64,000 nt of DNA from Sanguibacter sp. HDW7. Its GTDB lineage: Bacteria > Actinomycetota > Actinomycetes > Actinomycetales > Cellulomonadaceae. A model generated the notes under the pieces. The model saw only the letters and a program-made list of their open reading frames with translations. It did no database searches and was not told the origin of the DNA. Each line of letters opens with the position of its first letter. The first letter of the stretch is position 1. The DNA lies in contig NZ_CP049862.1 of the NCBI RefSeq assembly GCF_011300875.1, forward strand, positions 496,001 through 560,000. The letters run 5' to 3'. Position numbers and translations under genes: made by a program. Positions 46,654-55,372 of this stretch are shown here, one piece after another.

Positions 46654-48449
46654 CCCCGCTCATCGCGGCCGCACCGCAGTTCACCCAGCCGGAGATCTGG
46701 TGGGAGTGGCTCGCGCCCTACCTGCTCGTGCTCGGCGCGGCCGTCGTCGGCGTGCTCGTCGAGGCCTTCGTGGCCCCGCGCGCTCGCCGCACGACCCAGC
46801 TGACGCTCGCGCTCGTCGCGCTGCTCGGCGCCGCAGGCGTCAACGTGTGGCTCTGGGCTGACCAGCTCGCCCCGACCGAGTACAAGATCAACGCGGTCAT
46901 GGGCGGGTCGCTCATGGTCTCGTACTTCACGCTCGCGCTCCAGGTCGTCATCCTTGTCGTCGCCGCGATCGCGCTGCTCGTCGTCGCGGACCGCTCACGC
47001 GGTGCTGACGACTTCGCTCCGACGGCCGCCGCGATCCCGGGCTCCGACTACGAGGAGCTCGCGCGGTCGAAGGGCCTGCAGCAGACGGAGATCTATCCGC
47101 TGTTCCTCTTCGCTGTCGGCGGCATGATCCTCTTCCCCGCCGCGGGCGACCTGCTGACGATGTTCATCGCGCTCGAGATCCTCTCGCTGCCGCTCTACGT
47201 CATGTCTGGCATGGCGCGGCACCGTCGCCTGCTGTCGCAGGAGGCGTCCCTCAAGTACTTCCTGCTCGGCGCGTTCTCGTCGGCGTTCTTCCTCATGGGT
47301 ATGGCGCTCGTGTACGGCTACTCCGGCACGATCAAGCTCTGGAACATCACGAGCGCCCACGCGCTCCAGGTGCCCGAGGCGCTCGTGGGCGGACGTCCGC
47401 TGCTCATCACGGGCATCGTCATGCTGCTCGTCGGCGTGCTCTTCAAGGTCGGCGCGGTGCCGTTCCACCAGTGGACGCCCGACGTCTACCAGGGTGCCCC
47501 GACGTCGATCACGGGCTTCATGGCGGCCTGCACGAAGGCCGCGGCGTTCGGCGCGGTCATGCGCCTCGTCCTGTGGTTCGCGCCGTTCATCGGGCTCGAC
47601 CTCCGCGAAGAGGTCCAGCTGGCGATCGTCGTCGTCGCGGTCCTCTCGATGCTCGTCGGCTCCGTGCTCGGAGTCGTCCAGCACGACGTCAAGCGTCTGC
47701 TCGCGTACTCGTCGATCGCTCATGCGGGCTTCGTGCTCGTCGCGGTCGCGGCCGTCCCGGCCTACGACGGCACGGTGTTCCTCTTCCCGATGAACAGCGC
47801 GGTCGTCTTCTACCTGCTCGCGTACGGCCTCGCGACGGTCGGCGCGTTCGCCGTCGTCACGCTCGTGCGCGAGTCGCAGGGCCGTGGGGCGGACGCCGTC
47901 ACGCTCGGTGAGGCGACGCACCTGTCGCAGTGGGCGGGCCTCGGTCGACGCAGCCCGTTCCTCGCGACGGCGTTCTCGGTCTTCCTCCTGTCGTTCGCGG
48001 GCATCCCGCTGACGGCCGGCTTCATCGGGAAGTTCACGGCGTTCAAGGTCGCGGTCGACGGCGGCCTGTGGTGGCTCGCGGTCCTCGCGGTGCTCTGCTC
48101 GGCGATCGCCGTGTTCTTCTACGTGCGCATCATCGTCCTCATGTTCTTCGTCGACCCGGCGTCCGACGACGACGAGCCCGCGCCTGCGCGCGAGGTCGTC
48201 GCGGTCGGTGCGCTCGGCGCGACGTCGGACGTCCCGGTGGGCACGCCGCTCGCGGGTGAGCCGGAGGCGGGCGTCGGCCTGCGTCTGTCGGAGGAGCTGC
48301 GTCGGACGGGCGCGGGTGTGACGGTCCTCAAGGGCTCCGTGGGCACGCGCGTCGCGATCGTCGTGGCGATGGTGGGTACTCTTCTTCTCGGGGTCCTGCC
48401 CGGACCCGTCCTGGACCTGCTCGAGAAGACGGTGAACTTCCTCCCGTGA
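46650..48449 (+). CDS. nuoN: NADH-quinone oxidoreductase subunit N
   Basis: 599 residues, about fourteen helices. Motifs: FIALEILSLPLYVMSGMAR, LFKVGAVPFHQWTPDVYQGAPTSITGFMAACTKAA and VVQHDVKRLLAYSSIAHAGFVLV. An insert of about 60 hydrophilic residues (DPASDDDEPAPAREV to VLKGSVGT) lies before the last helix, as in other actinobacterial NuoN. It is the last nuo gene; its stop overlaps the GTG of the polyprenyl synthase gene. Confidence 0.96.
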   Translation: MTPLIAAAPQFTQPEIWWEWLAPYLLVLGAAVVGVLVEAFVAPRARRTTQLTLALVALLGAAGVNVWLWADQLAPTEYKINAVMGGSLMVSYFTLALQVVILVVAAIALLVVADRSRGADDFAPTAAAIPGSDYEELARSKGLQQTEIYPLFLFAVGGMILFPAAGDLLTMFIALEILSLPLYVMSGMARHRRLLSQEASLKYFLLGAFSSAFFLMGMALVYGYSGTIKLWNITSAHALQVPEALVGGRPLLITGIVMLLVGVLFKVGAVPFHQWTPDVYQGAPTSITGFMAACTKAAAFGAVMRLVLWFAPFIGLDLREEVQLAIVVVAVLSMLVGSVLGVVQHDVKRLLAYSSIAHAGFVLVAVAAVPAYDGTVFLFPMNSAVVFYLLAYGLATVGAFAVVTLVRESQGRGADAVTLGEATHLSQWAGLGRRSPFLATAFSVFLLSFAGIPLTAGFIGKFTAFKVAVDGGLWWLAVLAVLCSAIAVFFYVRIIVLMFFVDPASDDDEPAPAREVVAVGALGATSDVPVGTPLAGEPEAGVGLRLSEELRRTGAGVTVLKGSVGTRVAIVVAMVGTLLLGVLPGPVLDLLEKTVNFLP

Positions 48450-49471
48450 CCTCCCCGACGACGCCGACCGCCGGCGTCGGGCTCCCTGTGCCCGACGCCG
48501 AGCTGGCCCAGCTGCTCGCCGACCGGCTCGAGACCGTGGAGTCCGTGCTGCGTGAGTCCGTCACGCAGACGGACGAGCTCGCGGACGATGCCTCGCGGCA
48601 CCTCGTCAACGCGGGCGGCAAGCGGCTGCGCCCGCTCCTCGCGCTCCTGTGCGCGGAGCTGGGCGACGGCACGCGTCCCGAGGTCGTCGACGCGGCGGTC
48701 GTCGTCGAGCTGACGCACCTCGCGACCCTGTACCACGACGACGTCATGGACTCCGCGCCCCTGCGGCGCGGAGCCCCGGCGGCGCACGAGGTCTGGGGCA
48801 ACTCGGTCGCGATCCTCACGGGCGACCTCCTCTTCGCGCGGGCCTCGGGCCTCGTCGCGGGGCTCGGCACGGAGGCCGTGAAGATCCAGGCCGCGACGTT
48901 CGAGCGCCTCTGCCTCGGGCAGATGCGCGAGTCGATCGGTCCGCGCGAGTCCGACGACGCGGTCGAGCACTACATCGGGGTGCTCGCCGACAAGACGGCG
49001 TCGCTGCTCGCGACCTCCGCACTCTTCGGTGCGCGTTTCGCAGGCTGCTCGGACGAGGTCGCGCAGATGGTCGCCGCGTACGGCGAGCGTCTGGGCGTCG
49101 CGTTCCAGCTGGCCGACGACGTCATCGACCTCACGAGCACGGGCGACCTCACGGGCAAGACCCCGGGGACCGACCTGCGCGAGCAGGTCCCGACGATGCC
49201 GACGATCCTGCTGCGCCGTCGTGCCGCGGCGGGGGAGGGCACCTCGGCGGATGCTGAGCTCGTCGCCCTGCTCGACTCGGACCTCTCCGACGACGAGGTG
49301 CTCGCTGACGTGCTCGAGCGGCTCCGGAGCCACGAGGTCGTCGGCGCGACTCGCGAGCTCGCCGCCCGGTGGGCACGGGACGCTGTCGCGGAGATCGCCG
49401 GCCTCCCCGAGGGCCGGGTCAAGGCGACCCTCGTCGCGTTCGCGGACGCGATGGTCGACCGGGCCTCCTGA
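48446..49471 (+). CDS. Polyprenyl diphosphate synthase
   Basis: 341 residues, GTG start coupled to nuoN. It is a trans-isoprenyl diphosphate synthase: VNAGGKRLRPLLALL, the first Asp-rich motif YHDDVMDSAPLRRGAPA (about 96-112), GDLLFARAS, KTASLLATSALFGA and the second Asp motif FQLADDVIDLTSTGDLTGKTPGTDLREG-like region (about 219-245). The residues before the first DDxxD are small, consistent with a long-chain product. Its coupling to the nuo operon and the mycobacterial parallel (GrcC1 type) suggest it makes the menaquinone tail used by MenA. Chain length cannot be read from the sequence. Confidence 0.9.
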   Translation: MTSPTTPTAGVGLPVPDAELAQLLADRLETVESVLRESVTQTDELADDASRHLVNAGGKRLRPLLALLCAELGDGTRPEVVDAAVVVELTHLATLYHDDVMDSAPLRRGAPAAHEVWGNSVAILTGDLLFARASGLVAGLGTEAVKIQAATFERLCLGQMRESIGPRESDDAVEHYIGVLADKTASLLATSALFGARFAGCSDEVAQMVAAYGERLGVAFQLADDVIDLTSTGDLTGKTPGTDLREQVPTMPTILLRRRAAAGEGTSADAELVALLDSDLSDDEVLADVLERLRSHEVVGATRELAARWARDAVAEIAGLPEGRVKATLVAFADAMVDRAS

Positions 49472-49499
49472 CGCCTCTGCGCAGGTCGGCGGTGCTTGC

Positions 49500-49573
49500 C
49501 GCGGCGGGTGCCGCGCGAGCGCCGAGATCGTCGCGGTCCCCCTGATGCCGGGGAACGGGGGCGCGTGTACCCT
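49500..49573 (+). promoter_or_regulatory. Gap with small hairpin and candidate -10 element
   Basis: CGCGGC-GGGT-GCCGCG (49500-49515) may end the nuo transcript. TACCCT at 49568-49573 is a candidate -10 for the signalling operon that follows, implying a leader of about 100 bases. Both are weak. Confidence 0.3.
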
Positions 49574-49678
49574 TGCACAGCACGGCCGGACCGTGCCACG
49601 GGGCCCGAGCGCGGCCCCGGCGACGCCGGGCCCGGACGGCGCCAGGCAAGTGGTACGACAGGGAGAGTGACGTCAACG

Positions 49679-51316
49679 GTGAGCAGCTACTCCATGGCCG
49701 CAGCAGGGGGCGTCGGCGTTCCCGCGACGCTCGGCAAGCGCTTCGGCGCCCGACTGGTCGACGGGTTCCTCAGCAGTCTCCTTCTCATCCCGTTCTCCAT
49801 GGGGCTGGCCTCGGCGACGACGGCGGAGGAGCTCGCCGCGGCCGCCGGACGCATGGGGATCGGGTCTCTCCTCGTGGGTGTTCTCTTCTTCGTCCAGGTC
49901 TGGTTGGTCGGCTCGAAGGGCTGGTCGATCGGCAAGAAGGTCATGGGCATCTCGATCGTCGACGCGACGACGGGTTCGACGATCGGTTTCGGTCGGGCCT
50001 TCGTCCGTGAGCTCGTCAACGGCCTTCTCGCGTGCATCGTCTTCCTCAACGTCATCTCGATCTTCATGGACTCCTCGGGCCGGCGGGCCGGCTGGCACGA
50101 CAAGGCCGCGTCCTCGAACGTCATCGACGGCACCGCCGCCGGGTCGCGTTCCGGTGCGCCCCGGGCGTCGAGGTCGTCGGCGGCGTCCGGCGCTGTCCCC
50201 ACCTTTGCGGTGCCGGGGCAGCCCATGAGCCCGCGTCCTGTCCGCGCCGAGGCCGCTCCGGTCGCCGCATCCGTGCCTGCGGGCTACCCGGGTGCCGGCG
50301 TGCCCGCCGCTCCCGCACCGCACCCCGGTGCCGGACTGCCCCCGCAGCCGCCGGCCGCCGTCCCCGGCCCGCCCGCTCCCGGCTACCCGGCGGCCCCCGC
50401 CGCGGCGTACCCGGCACCGCCCGCGCCCTCCGGGTACCCCGCGCCTCCAGCGCCGGCCGCCCCCGCCGCCGCGTACCCCGCGCCGCCCGCTCCCGGCTAT
50501 CCGGCAACGCCTGCGCCGGGCTACCCGGCACCGCCTGCGCCCGGCTACCCGGCGACGCCGGCTCCAGGTCACCCCGCGCCCCCGGTGCCTGCTGTGGCCG
50601 CACCCGGCAACCCCGCGGCTCCTGGCGTCCCGGACCCCGCCCCGGGGTACCCGGCGGCGAGCGCGCCCGCCCCCGTGTCTGCGCCGGTCCAGCCTGCGCC
50701 CGCGGTCGCGGGCGGTCCGCTCATCACGAGCGTCCCTGGCCGTCTTCACCAGCCTGCGGCCGTCGCGCCCGCGGCGTACCCGGCCCCGCCAGCCCCCGCG
50801 TACGGGGAGCAGCCAGCCCCCGGCTACGCGGCGCAGCCTGCCACCCCGGCCTACGGCGCCCAGCCCGCTGCGGCGCCCGCACCGGTCCACGGCGGCCTCG
50901 AGCTCGACGAGGACCTCGAGCTCACGCGCCTGCGCCCGGAGACCCCCGCGGTGGCGGACGCGACGGACGACTCGATCCCGGTCTCGGCGCTCCTGCGGAT
51001 CTCTGACGGCCGCGAGCTGACGATCACGGAGACGGTCCTCATCGGCCGCAACCCCGCCGCGGGCGAGGGTGAGCAGGTCGGCGAGCTCGTCCGGGTCTCG
51101 GACCCGGGCCGCTCCGTGTCGAAGACGCACGTGATGATCGGCGTCGACTCCGAGGGCATCTGGGCAGCCGACCGTGCGTCGACGAACGGCACTGTCGTGA
51201 CGCTTGCCGACGGGCAGCAGATCATCTGCGCCGAGCACCAGGTGGTCCGTCTGCCTGAGGGGTCGAGCGTCACCTTCGGTGACTACTCCGTCTCGTTCGA
51301 GTTCCGCGGCGCCTGA
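49679..51316 (+). CDS. RDD domain membrane protein with Pro-rich linker and C-terminal FHA domain
   Basis: About 545 residues; the start is uncertain (GTG 49667, GTG 49679 or ATG 49694, all in frame after GGGAGAG). The N-terminal RDD domain (about 15-140) starts LGKRFGARLVDGFL and has two or three membrane helices and SIGKKVMGISIVDATTG. A 200-residue linker consists of imperfect APGYPAPP-type repeats (nucleotides about 50281-50870). The C-terminal FHA domain (about 440-545) has ETVLIGRNP, RSVSKTHVMIGV and DRASTNGTVV, the Gly-Arg, Ser, His and Asn of a phosphothreonine pocket. First gene of the kinase/phosphatase operon, so the FHA probably binds targets of that kinase. Confidence 0.85.
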   Translation: MSSYSMAAAGGVGVPATLGKRFGARLVDGFLSSLLLIPFSMGLASATTAEELAAAAGRMGIGSLLVGVLFFVQVWLVGSKGWSIGKKVMGISIVDATTGSTIGFGRAFVRELVNGLLACIVFLNVISIFMDSSGRRAGWHDKAASSNVIDGTAAGSRSGAPRASRSSAASGAVPTFAVPGQPMSPRPVRAEAAPVAASVPAGYPGAGVPAAPAPHPGAGLPPQPPAAVPGPPAPGYPAAPAAAYPAPPAPSGYPAPPAPAAPAAAYPAPPAPGYPATPAPGYPAPPAPGYPATPAPGHPAPPVPAVAAPGNPAAPGVPDPAPGYPAASAPAPVSAPVQPAPAVAGGPLITSVPGRLHQPAAVAPAAYPAPPAPAYGEQPAPGYAAQPATPAYGAQPAAAPAPVHGGLELDEDLELTRLRPETPAVADATDDSIPVSALLRISDGRELTITETVLIGRNPAAGEGEQVGELVRVSDPGRSVSKTHVMIGVDSEGIWAADRASTNGTVVTLADGQQIICAEHQVVRLPEGSSVTFGDYSVSFEFRGA

Positions 51317-51324
51317 GGACACAC

Positions 51325-52260
51325 GTGCACACTCTCTGGGGATCAGCCACCGACCGCGGGCGCATCCGCTCGCTCAACGAGGACGCGCTCCTCGCGGTGC
51401 CGCCCGTCTTCCTCGTCGCCGACGGCATGGGCGGTCATGACGCGGGCAACGTCGCGAGCCGGATCGTCGTCGACGCGTTCTCGACGCTCGTCGGCCACGA
51501 CTCGGTCGCGCCCGACGCGGTGCACGACGCGTTCACGCTCGCGGGCGCCCGCATGCGCGAGACCCTCGGGGCCCGCATCGGCGGCACGACCGTCGCGGGT
51601 GCTGCGGTCACCGAGGTCGACGGCGCGGAGTACTGGCTCGTCTTCAACATCGGAGACTCGCGCGTCTACCGCGTCAACGACGGTGCGCTCGAGCAGGTGA
51701 GCGTCGACCACTCGGTCGTCCAGGAGCTCGTCGACAGGGGAGAGATCTCTCTCGCCGACGCGCGTGTGCACCCCGAGCGCCACGTCATCACGCGGGCGGT
51801 CGGCACGGGCTCGGACCCGGACCCGGACTACTGGCTCATCCCCGTCGCGGCCAACGACCGGCTCATGCTCTGCTCGGACGGTCTGACGAGCGAGCTCGAC
51901 GACGAGACGATCCTCCAGGCGCTCACGACGCTCGACGACCCCCAGCAGGCTGCTGACTGGCTCGTCGGTGCGGCGGTCGAGGCCGGCGGCCGGGACAACG
52001 TCACGGTCGTCGTCGTCGACGTCGCATCGACGTGGATGGACCTGCCGATCGACGACGCGACGGTGACGCGCGGCTCGCTCGAGAAGATCCGCGCGCAGCG
52101 TCGCGCGGCGGGCGGCACGCGCTGGGACGAGGAGCTCCACGGCGAGACCGTGCCCCGCGAGGCCGTGCGCACGCCCGCAGCCGGGTCCGCGAGGGTCGCG
52201 CCTGCCGGCGTCGGTCCCGTCCCGCCGCCACCCCCGCCCCCGGTGGGAGGTGCGCTGTGA
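51325..52260 (+). CDS. PP2C-type Ser/Thr protein phosphatase
   Basis: 311 residues, GTG start after TGAGGA. The PP2C (PPM) motifs are complete: RGRIRSLNEDALLA, FLVADGMGGHDAG (metal-binding Asp), ARIGGTTVAGAAV, FNIGDSRVYRV, LMLCSDGLTSELDD and GGRDNVTVVVVDV. A Pro-rich cytoplasmic tail ends the protein; no membrane segment is present. It should reverse phosphorylation by the kinase two genes downstream. Its stop overlaps the GTG of the FHA gene. Confidence 0.94.
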   Translation: MHTLWGSATDRGRIRSLNEDALLAVPPVFLVADGMGGHDAGNVASRIVVDAFSTLVGHDSVAPDAVHDAFTLAGARMRETLGARIGGTTVAGAAVTEVDGAEYWLVFNIGDSRVYRVNDGALEQVSVDHSVVQELVDRGEISLADARVHPERHVITRAVGTGSDPDPDYWLIPVAANDRLMLCSDGLTSELDDETILQALTTLDDPQQAADWLVGAAVEAGGRDNVTVVVVDVASTWMDLPIDDATVTRGSLEKIRAQRRAAGGTRWDEELHGETVPREAVRTPAAGSARVAPAGVGPVPPPPPPPVGGAL

Positions 52261-53756
52261 TCGTCCCCCGTTCGGTCCCGGGCGACTGGTACGCGGTCGT
52301 CACGGACGGCGTCGCCGTCCTGCTCCCGTCGCTCACGACGCCGGGCCTCCTCGGTGAGGTCTGGGACGCGTTGCGTGACGGTGCAGGCATCTCTGAGGTG
52401 CGCGGTCTCGTCGGCGATGCGGTGCCTGCGTGCGGCGCCGTGTCCGTCGTCGGCGGTGCCGTCCAGGCCGCGCTGCTCGGTGACGTCGTGCTCTCGGTGC
52501 GCACCCTGACCGGGCAGGACGTCCACCGTGGCGAGCCCGGCCGGTGGAACGAGCTCGAGATCGGTGAGGCGAGCAGCCTCGTCCTCGAGGCCTTCGGTGC
52601 CGTGCGCGCGCCCGGCGGGTCGCTCCCTGTCCTCGCCGCGGTCGTGCCGTCAGCGGCCGTCGAGCTCGGACTGGTCGCCGAGGCCTCGCCCCACGGGACG
52701 GGGACCGTCCTCGTGGCGCCAGCGGCGCCGGTCGAGGACCCGATTCCCGAGGGGGACCTCGACGAGGACGACGACACGGTCCTGCGCGTGACGCCCGAGC
52801 TTCGGGCGCAGGTCGAGGCCATCGCCTCGGCGACGGAGCCTCCGGAGCAGGACGTCACGACGGCCGACTCGCCACTGACCCCCTCGGCCGGCGTCCACAT
52901 CGTCGACGCGGAGCCTGAGCAGGACCTCCCGTCCGACGAGGACCACCTCGATGCCATGACGATCCTCGGTGTCGACAGCGGCCTGCGGGCGCAGGTCGAC
53001 GCGATCGGGGCCGCGCACGGCGCAGCACCGCAGCGCGATCTCTCGTTCGACGAGGACCACCTCGATGCCATGACGATCCTCGGCGTCGACGGCGGCCTGC
53101 GGGCGCAGGTCGACGCGATCGCCGCGGCGGAGGCTCAGAAGGCTGCGGCGCCGCCGCTGCCGCCGGCCACGCCGGAGCCGTCGATCTCGCTGCCCCAGGC
53201 CCCCGTGCCCCCGCCCGTGCCTGCTCTCCTTCCCCCGCCCGTGCCGGCGCCGGTCGCCGCGAGCTCGCGCGTCGACGCGGTCGCGGACCACGACGGGTTC
53301 ACGGTCATGAGCTCGGACCTGGTCGAGATCCGCAAGAACCTCCCCACGTGGAAGGGTGACCGTGTGCCGGGTCCGTTCGCGGTCCCGGCCGAGCGCGGCC
53401 CAGCAAAGCTCGTCATGTCGTCCGGCCTCGTCATGTCGTCCGGCCTCGTCGTCACGCTCGAGCGCACGGTCCTCATCGGCCGCGCTCCCGTCGTGAGCCG
53501 CGTGCCCAACCGTTCGCTGCCGCGTCTCGTCACGGTGCCGAGCCCGCACCACGACATCTCGCGCACGCACGCGCAGGTGCAGGACGACGGAGACCGCGTG
53601 TTCGTCACGGACCTCCACTCGACCAACGGTGTCGTCGTCCACGCCGCCGGAGGCGCACCCGTGCGCCTCGCCCCGGGCGTGCCGACGCTCCTCGCCCTCG
53701 GCGCGACCGTCGACATCGGCGACGGCGTCACCTTTTCGGTGGTGCGCGACCGGTGA
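52257..53756 (+). CDS. FHA domain protein with three internal DE-D-T repeats
   Basis: 499 residues, GTG start after GGGAGG. The N-terminal about 160 residues form an unknown domain found in this gene context. Then three related segments follow: DEDDDTVLRVTPELRAQVEAI (about 169-189) and two almost identical DEDHLDAMTILGVD-GLRAQVDAI units (about 227-250 and 265-288). Each has a Thr after acidic residues and a conserved LRAQV helix. After a Pro-rich linker the FHA domain (about 395-495) shows TVLIGRAP, DISRTHAQV and LHSTNGVVVH. A perfect 18-base tandem duplication gives VMSSGLVMSSGLV just before it. It is probably both a phospho-acceptor and a phospho-reader. Confidence 0.8.
   Translation: MIVPRSVPGDWYAVVTDGVAVLLPSLTTPGLLGEVWDALRDGAGISEVRGLVGDAVPACGAVSVVGGAVQAALLGDVVLSVRTLTGQDVHRGEPGRWNELEIGEASSLVLEAFGAVRAPGGSLPVLAAVVPSAAVELGLVAEASPHGTGTVLVAPAAPVEDPIPEGDLDEDDDTVLRVTPELRAQVEAIASATEPPEQDVTTADSPLTPSAGVHIVDAEPEQDLPSDEDHLDAMTILGVDSGLRAQVDAIGAAHGAAPQRDLSFDEDHLDAMTILGVDGGLRAQVDAIAAAEAQKAAAPPLPPATPEPSISLPQAPVPPPVPALLPPPVPAPVAASSRVDAVADHDGFTVMSSDLVEIRKNLPTWKGDRVPGPFAVPAERGPAKLVMSSGLVMSSGLVVTLERTVLIGRAPVVSRVPNRSLPRLVTVPSPHHDISRTHAQVQDDGDRVFVTDLHSTNGVVVHAAGGAPVRLAPGVPTLLALGATVDIGDGVTFSVVRDR
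52935..53121 (+). repeat. Two near-identical 73-base repeats inside the FHA gene
   Basis: 52935-53007 and 53049-53121 differ at about two positions and are 114 bases (38 codons) apart. Silent sites are also conserved, so the duplication is recent. Confidence 0.75.
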
Positions 53757-55372
53757 GAGCACGTCGAGAGCCCGCGAGCCCGCCGCTGATCCCTGGCTTC
53801 GAGTACGTCAAGCTTCTCGGGCTCGGTGGGTTCGCGGACGTCTTCGAGTACCGCCAGGACCTGCCGTCACGTTCCGTGGCGGTCAAGGTGCTGCTCGCGA
53901 GCTCGCTCGACGACGAGACGCGCGTGCGGTTCTCGACCGAGGCCAACCTCATGGCCCAGCTCTCGCACCACCCGTCGATCGTCACGATCCACCACGCCGA
54001 CATCTCGGCCGACGGCCGGCCGTACCTCGTCATGGAGTACTGCTCGCGGCCAGGCATCGGGGCGCGCTACCGCACCGAGCGGATCTCCGTGCAGGAGACG
54101 CTGCGCACGGGGATCCGGCTCGCGTCCGCGGTCGAGTCCGCGCACCGGCTCGGGATCCTCCACCGTGACATCAAGCCGGCGAACATCCTCACGACCGACT
54201 TCGGCTACCCCGCGCTCACGGACTTCGGCATCGCCGCCGCGACCGGTGGTGCGGGCGCCGCGGGCACGGGCATGTCGATCCCGTGGTCCCCGCCCGAGCT
54301 CCTGCAGTCGGACCCGCACGGCGACACGCGTGCCGACGTCTACTCGCTCGGCGCGACCGTCTACTCGATGCTCGCCGGCCGCTCTCCGTTCGAGATCGCG
54401 GGGCAGCCGAACGGCGCCGCCGACCTCATCTACCGCATCGAGCGCTCGCCGCTGCCGAACATCGACCGCGACGACGTGCCGCCCGCGCTCCAGGCGGTGC
54501 TCGCCCGCTCGATGAGCAAGGACCCGGTGCGGCGTTACCCGACGGCCGTCGGCCTCGCGCACGCTCTCCAGCAGATCGAGCGCTCGCTCGGTCTCACGGT
54601 GACGCAGATCGACGTGCTCGACCCCGCGGAGCGCGCGGTGCCGCGCGCACGTCCGGCGACGGCCGAGGTCACGGCGGAGGCGACGCGTGCGCGTCCCATC
54701 GTGACGATCGACCCGTCGGCGCAGTCGCCGGCTCCGCCGCAGGCCCCTGTGGCGCCCGTCCCCGCGCCCTACGCCCCCGTGGCGTCGGCCCCCGCGGCGG
54801 CGCCCTTCGGCACCCCGGCGGCTCCGGGCGCGTACGGCTACCCGGGTGCGCCGGTCGCGCCGAGCAGCCCGAGCTACCTCGCGCCGGCGCCCCAGCCCAT
54901 GGCCGCCGCGCCCGCCACGGTGCAGGCCCCGGGTGCGTCGCGGGGCGGCGCGGGCCGCACCGTCGCGATCGTCGTCTCCGTCATCGTCCTCGCAGGGGTG
55001 CTCCTCGGCGCCGCCTACCTCGCCTTCGGTCGCGACGCCGGCGTCGGGCCGAGCCCGAGCCCGACGGTGACGACGGCCGAGCCGAGCCCGGAGCCGACGA
55101 CGATCACGTCGGGACGCGTGCCCTCGCCCACGAACCTCCAGTCGTCCGTGGTGAGCGAGGGTCTCGTGCGCTTCACGTGGGTCAACCCGGAGCCGCTCGA
55201 GGGCGACGGCTACCTCTGGGGCCTCGAGGACTCCGAGAACCGTGAACGCGTCGAGCTCCCGTACGTCGACGTGCCCGTGCCGGACGGCGAGGACCGCGTG
55301 TGCATCGAGGTCTCGCTCGTGCGGAGCAACGGCCAGATGTCGACGACCCCGCTCGAAGGGTGCTTCCGGTGA
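53753..55372 (+). CDS. Membrane Ser/Thr protein kinase with extracellular Fn3-like domain
   Basis: 539 residues, GTG start overlapping the FHA stop. The kinase domain (about 15-280) is complete: Gly-loop LLGLGGFADVF, Lys45 (VAVKV), Glu63, catalytic HRDIKPANIL (Asp139) and DFG Asp157. The activation loop is unusually Gly/Ala-rich (ATGGAGAAGTGMSIPWSPPE), unlike PknB. A Pro/Ala-rich juxtamembrane region of about 100 residues leads to one membrane helix (about 402-425). The outside part (about 455-539) is Fn3-like with two Cys (CIEV and GCF) near the end. There are no PASTA repeats, so its signal is probably not muropeptide. It is coupled to the giant surface gene. Confidence 0.93.
   Translation: MRARREPASPPLIPGFEYVKLLGLGGFADVFEYRQDLPSRSVAVKVLLASSLDDETRVRFSTEANLMAQLSHHPSIVTIHHADISADGRPYLVMEYCSRPGIGARYRTERISVQETLRTGIRLASAVESAHRLGILHRDIKPANILTTDFGYPALTDFGIAAATGGAGAAGTGMSIPWSPPELLQSDPHGDTRADVYSLGATVYSMLAGRSPFEIAGQPNGAADLIYRIERSPLPNIDRDDVPPALQAVLARSMSKDPVRRYPTAVGLAHALQQIERSLGLTVTQIDVLDPAERAVPRARPATAEVTAEATRARPIVTIDPSAQSPAPPQAPVAPVPAPYAPVASAPAAAPFGTPAAPGAYGYPGAPVAPSSPSYLAPAPQPMAAAPATVQAPGASRGGAGRTVAIVVSVIVLAGVLLGAAYLAFGRDAGVGPSPSPTVTTAEPSPEPTTITSGRVPSPTNLQSSVVSEGLVRFTWVNPEPLEGDGYLWGLEDSENRERVELPYVDVPVPDGEDRVCIEVSLVRSNGQMSTTPLEGCFR

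Noticed and set aside
50281-50870. Pro-rich tandem repeats considered as a non-coding repeat or mobile element
   Set aside because: The reading frame stays open and the repeats are protein-level GYPAPP units inside the RDD-FHA gene.
53753-55372. PASTA domains in the kinase
   Set aside because: The extracellular part is only about 110 residues, with one Fn3-like segment and a Cys pair; no PASTA pattern is seen.
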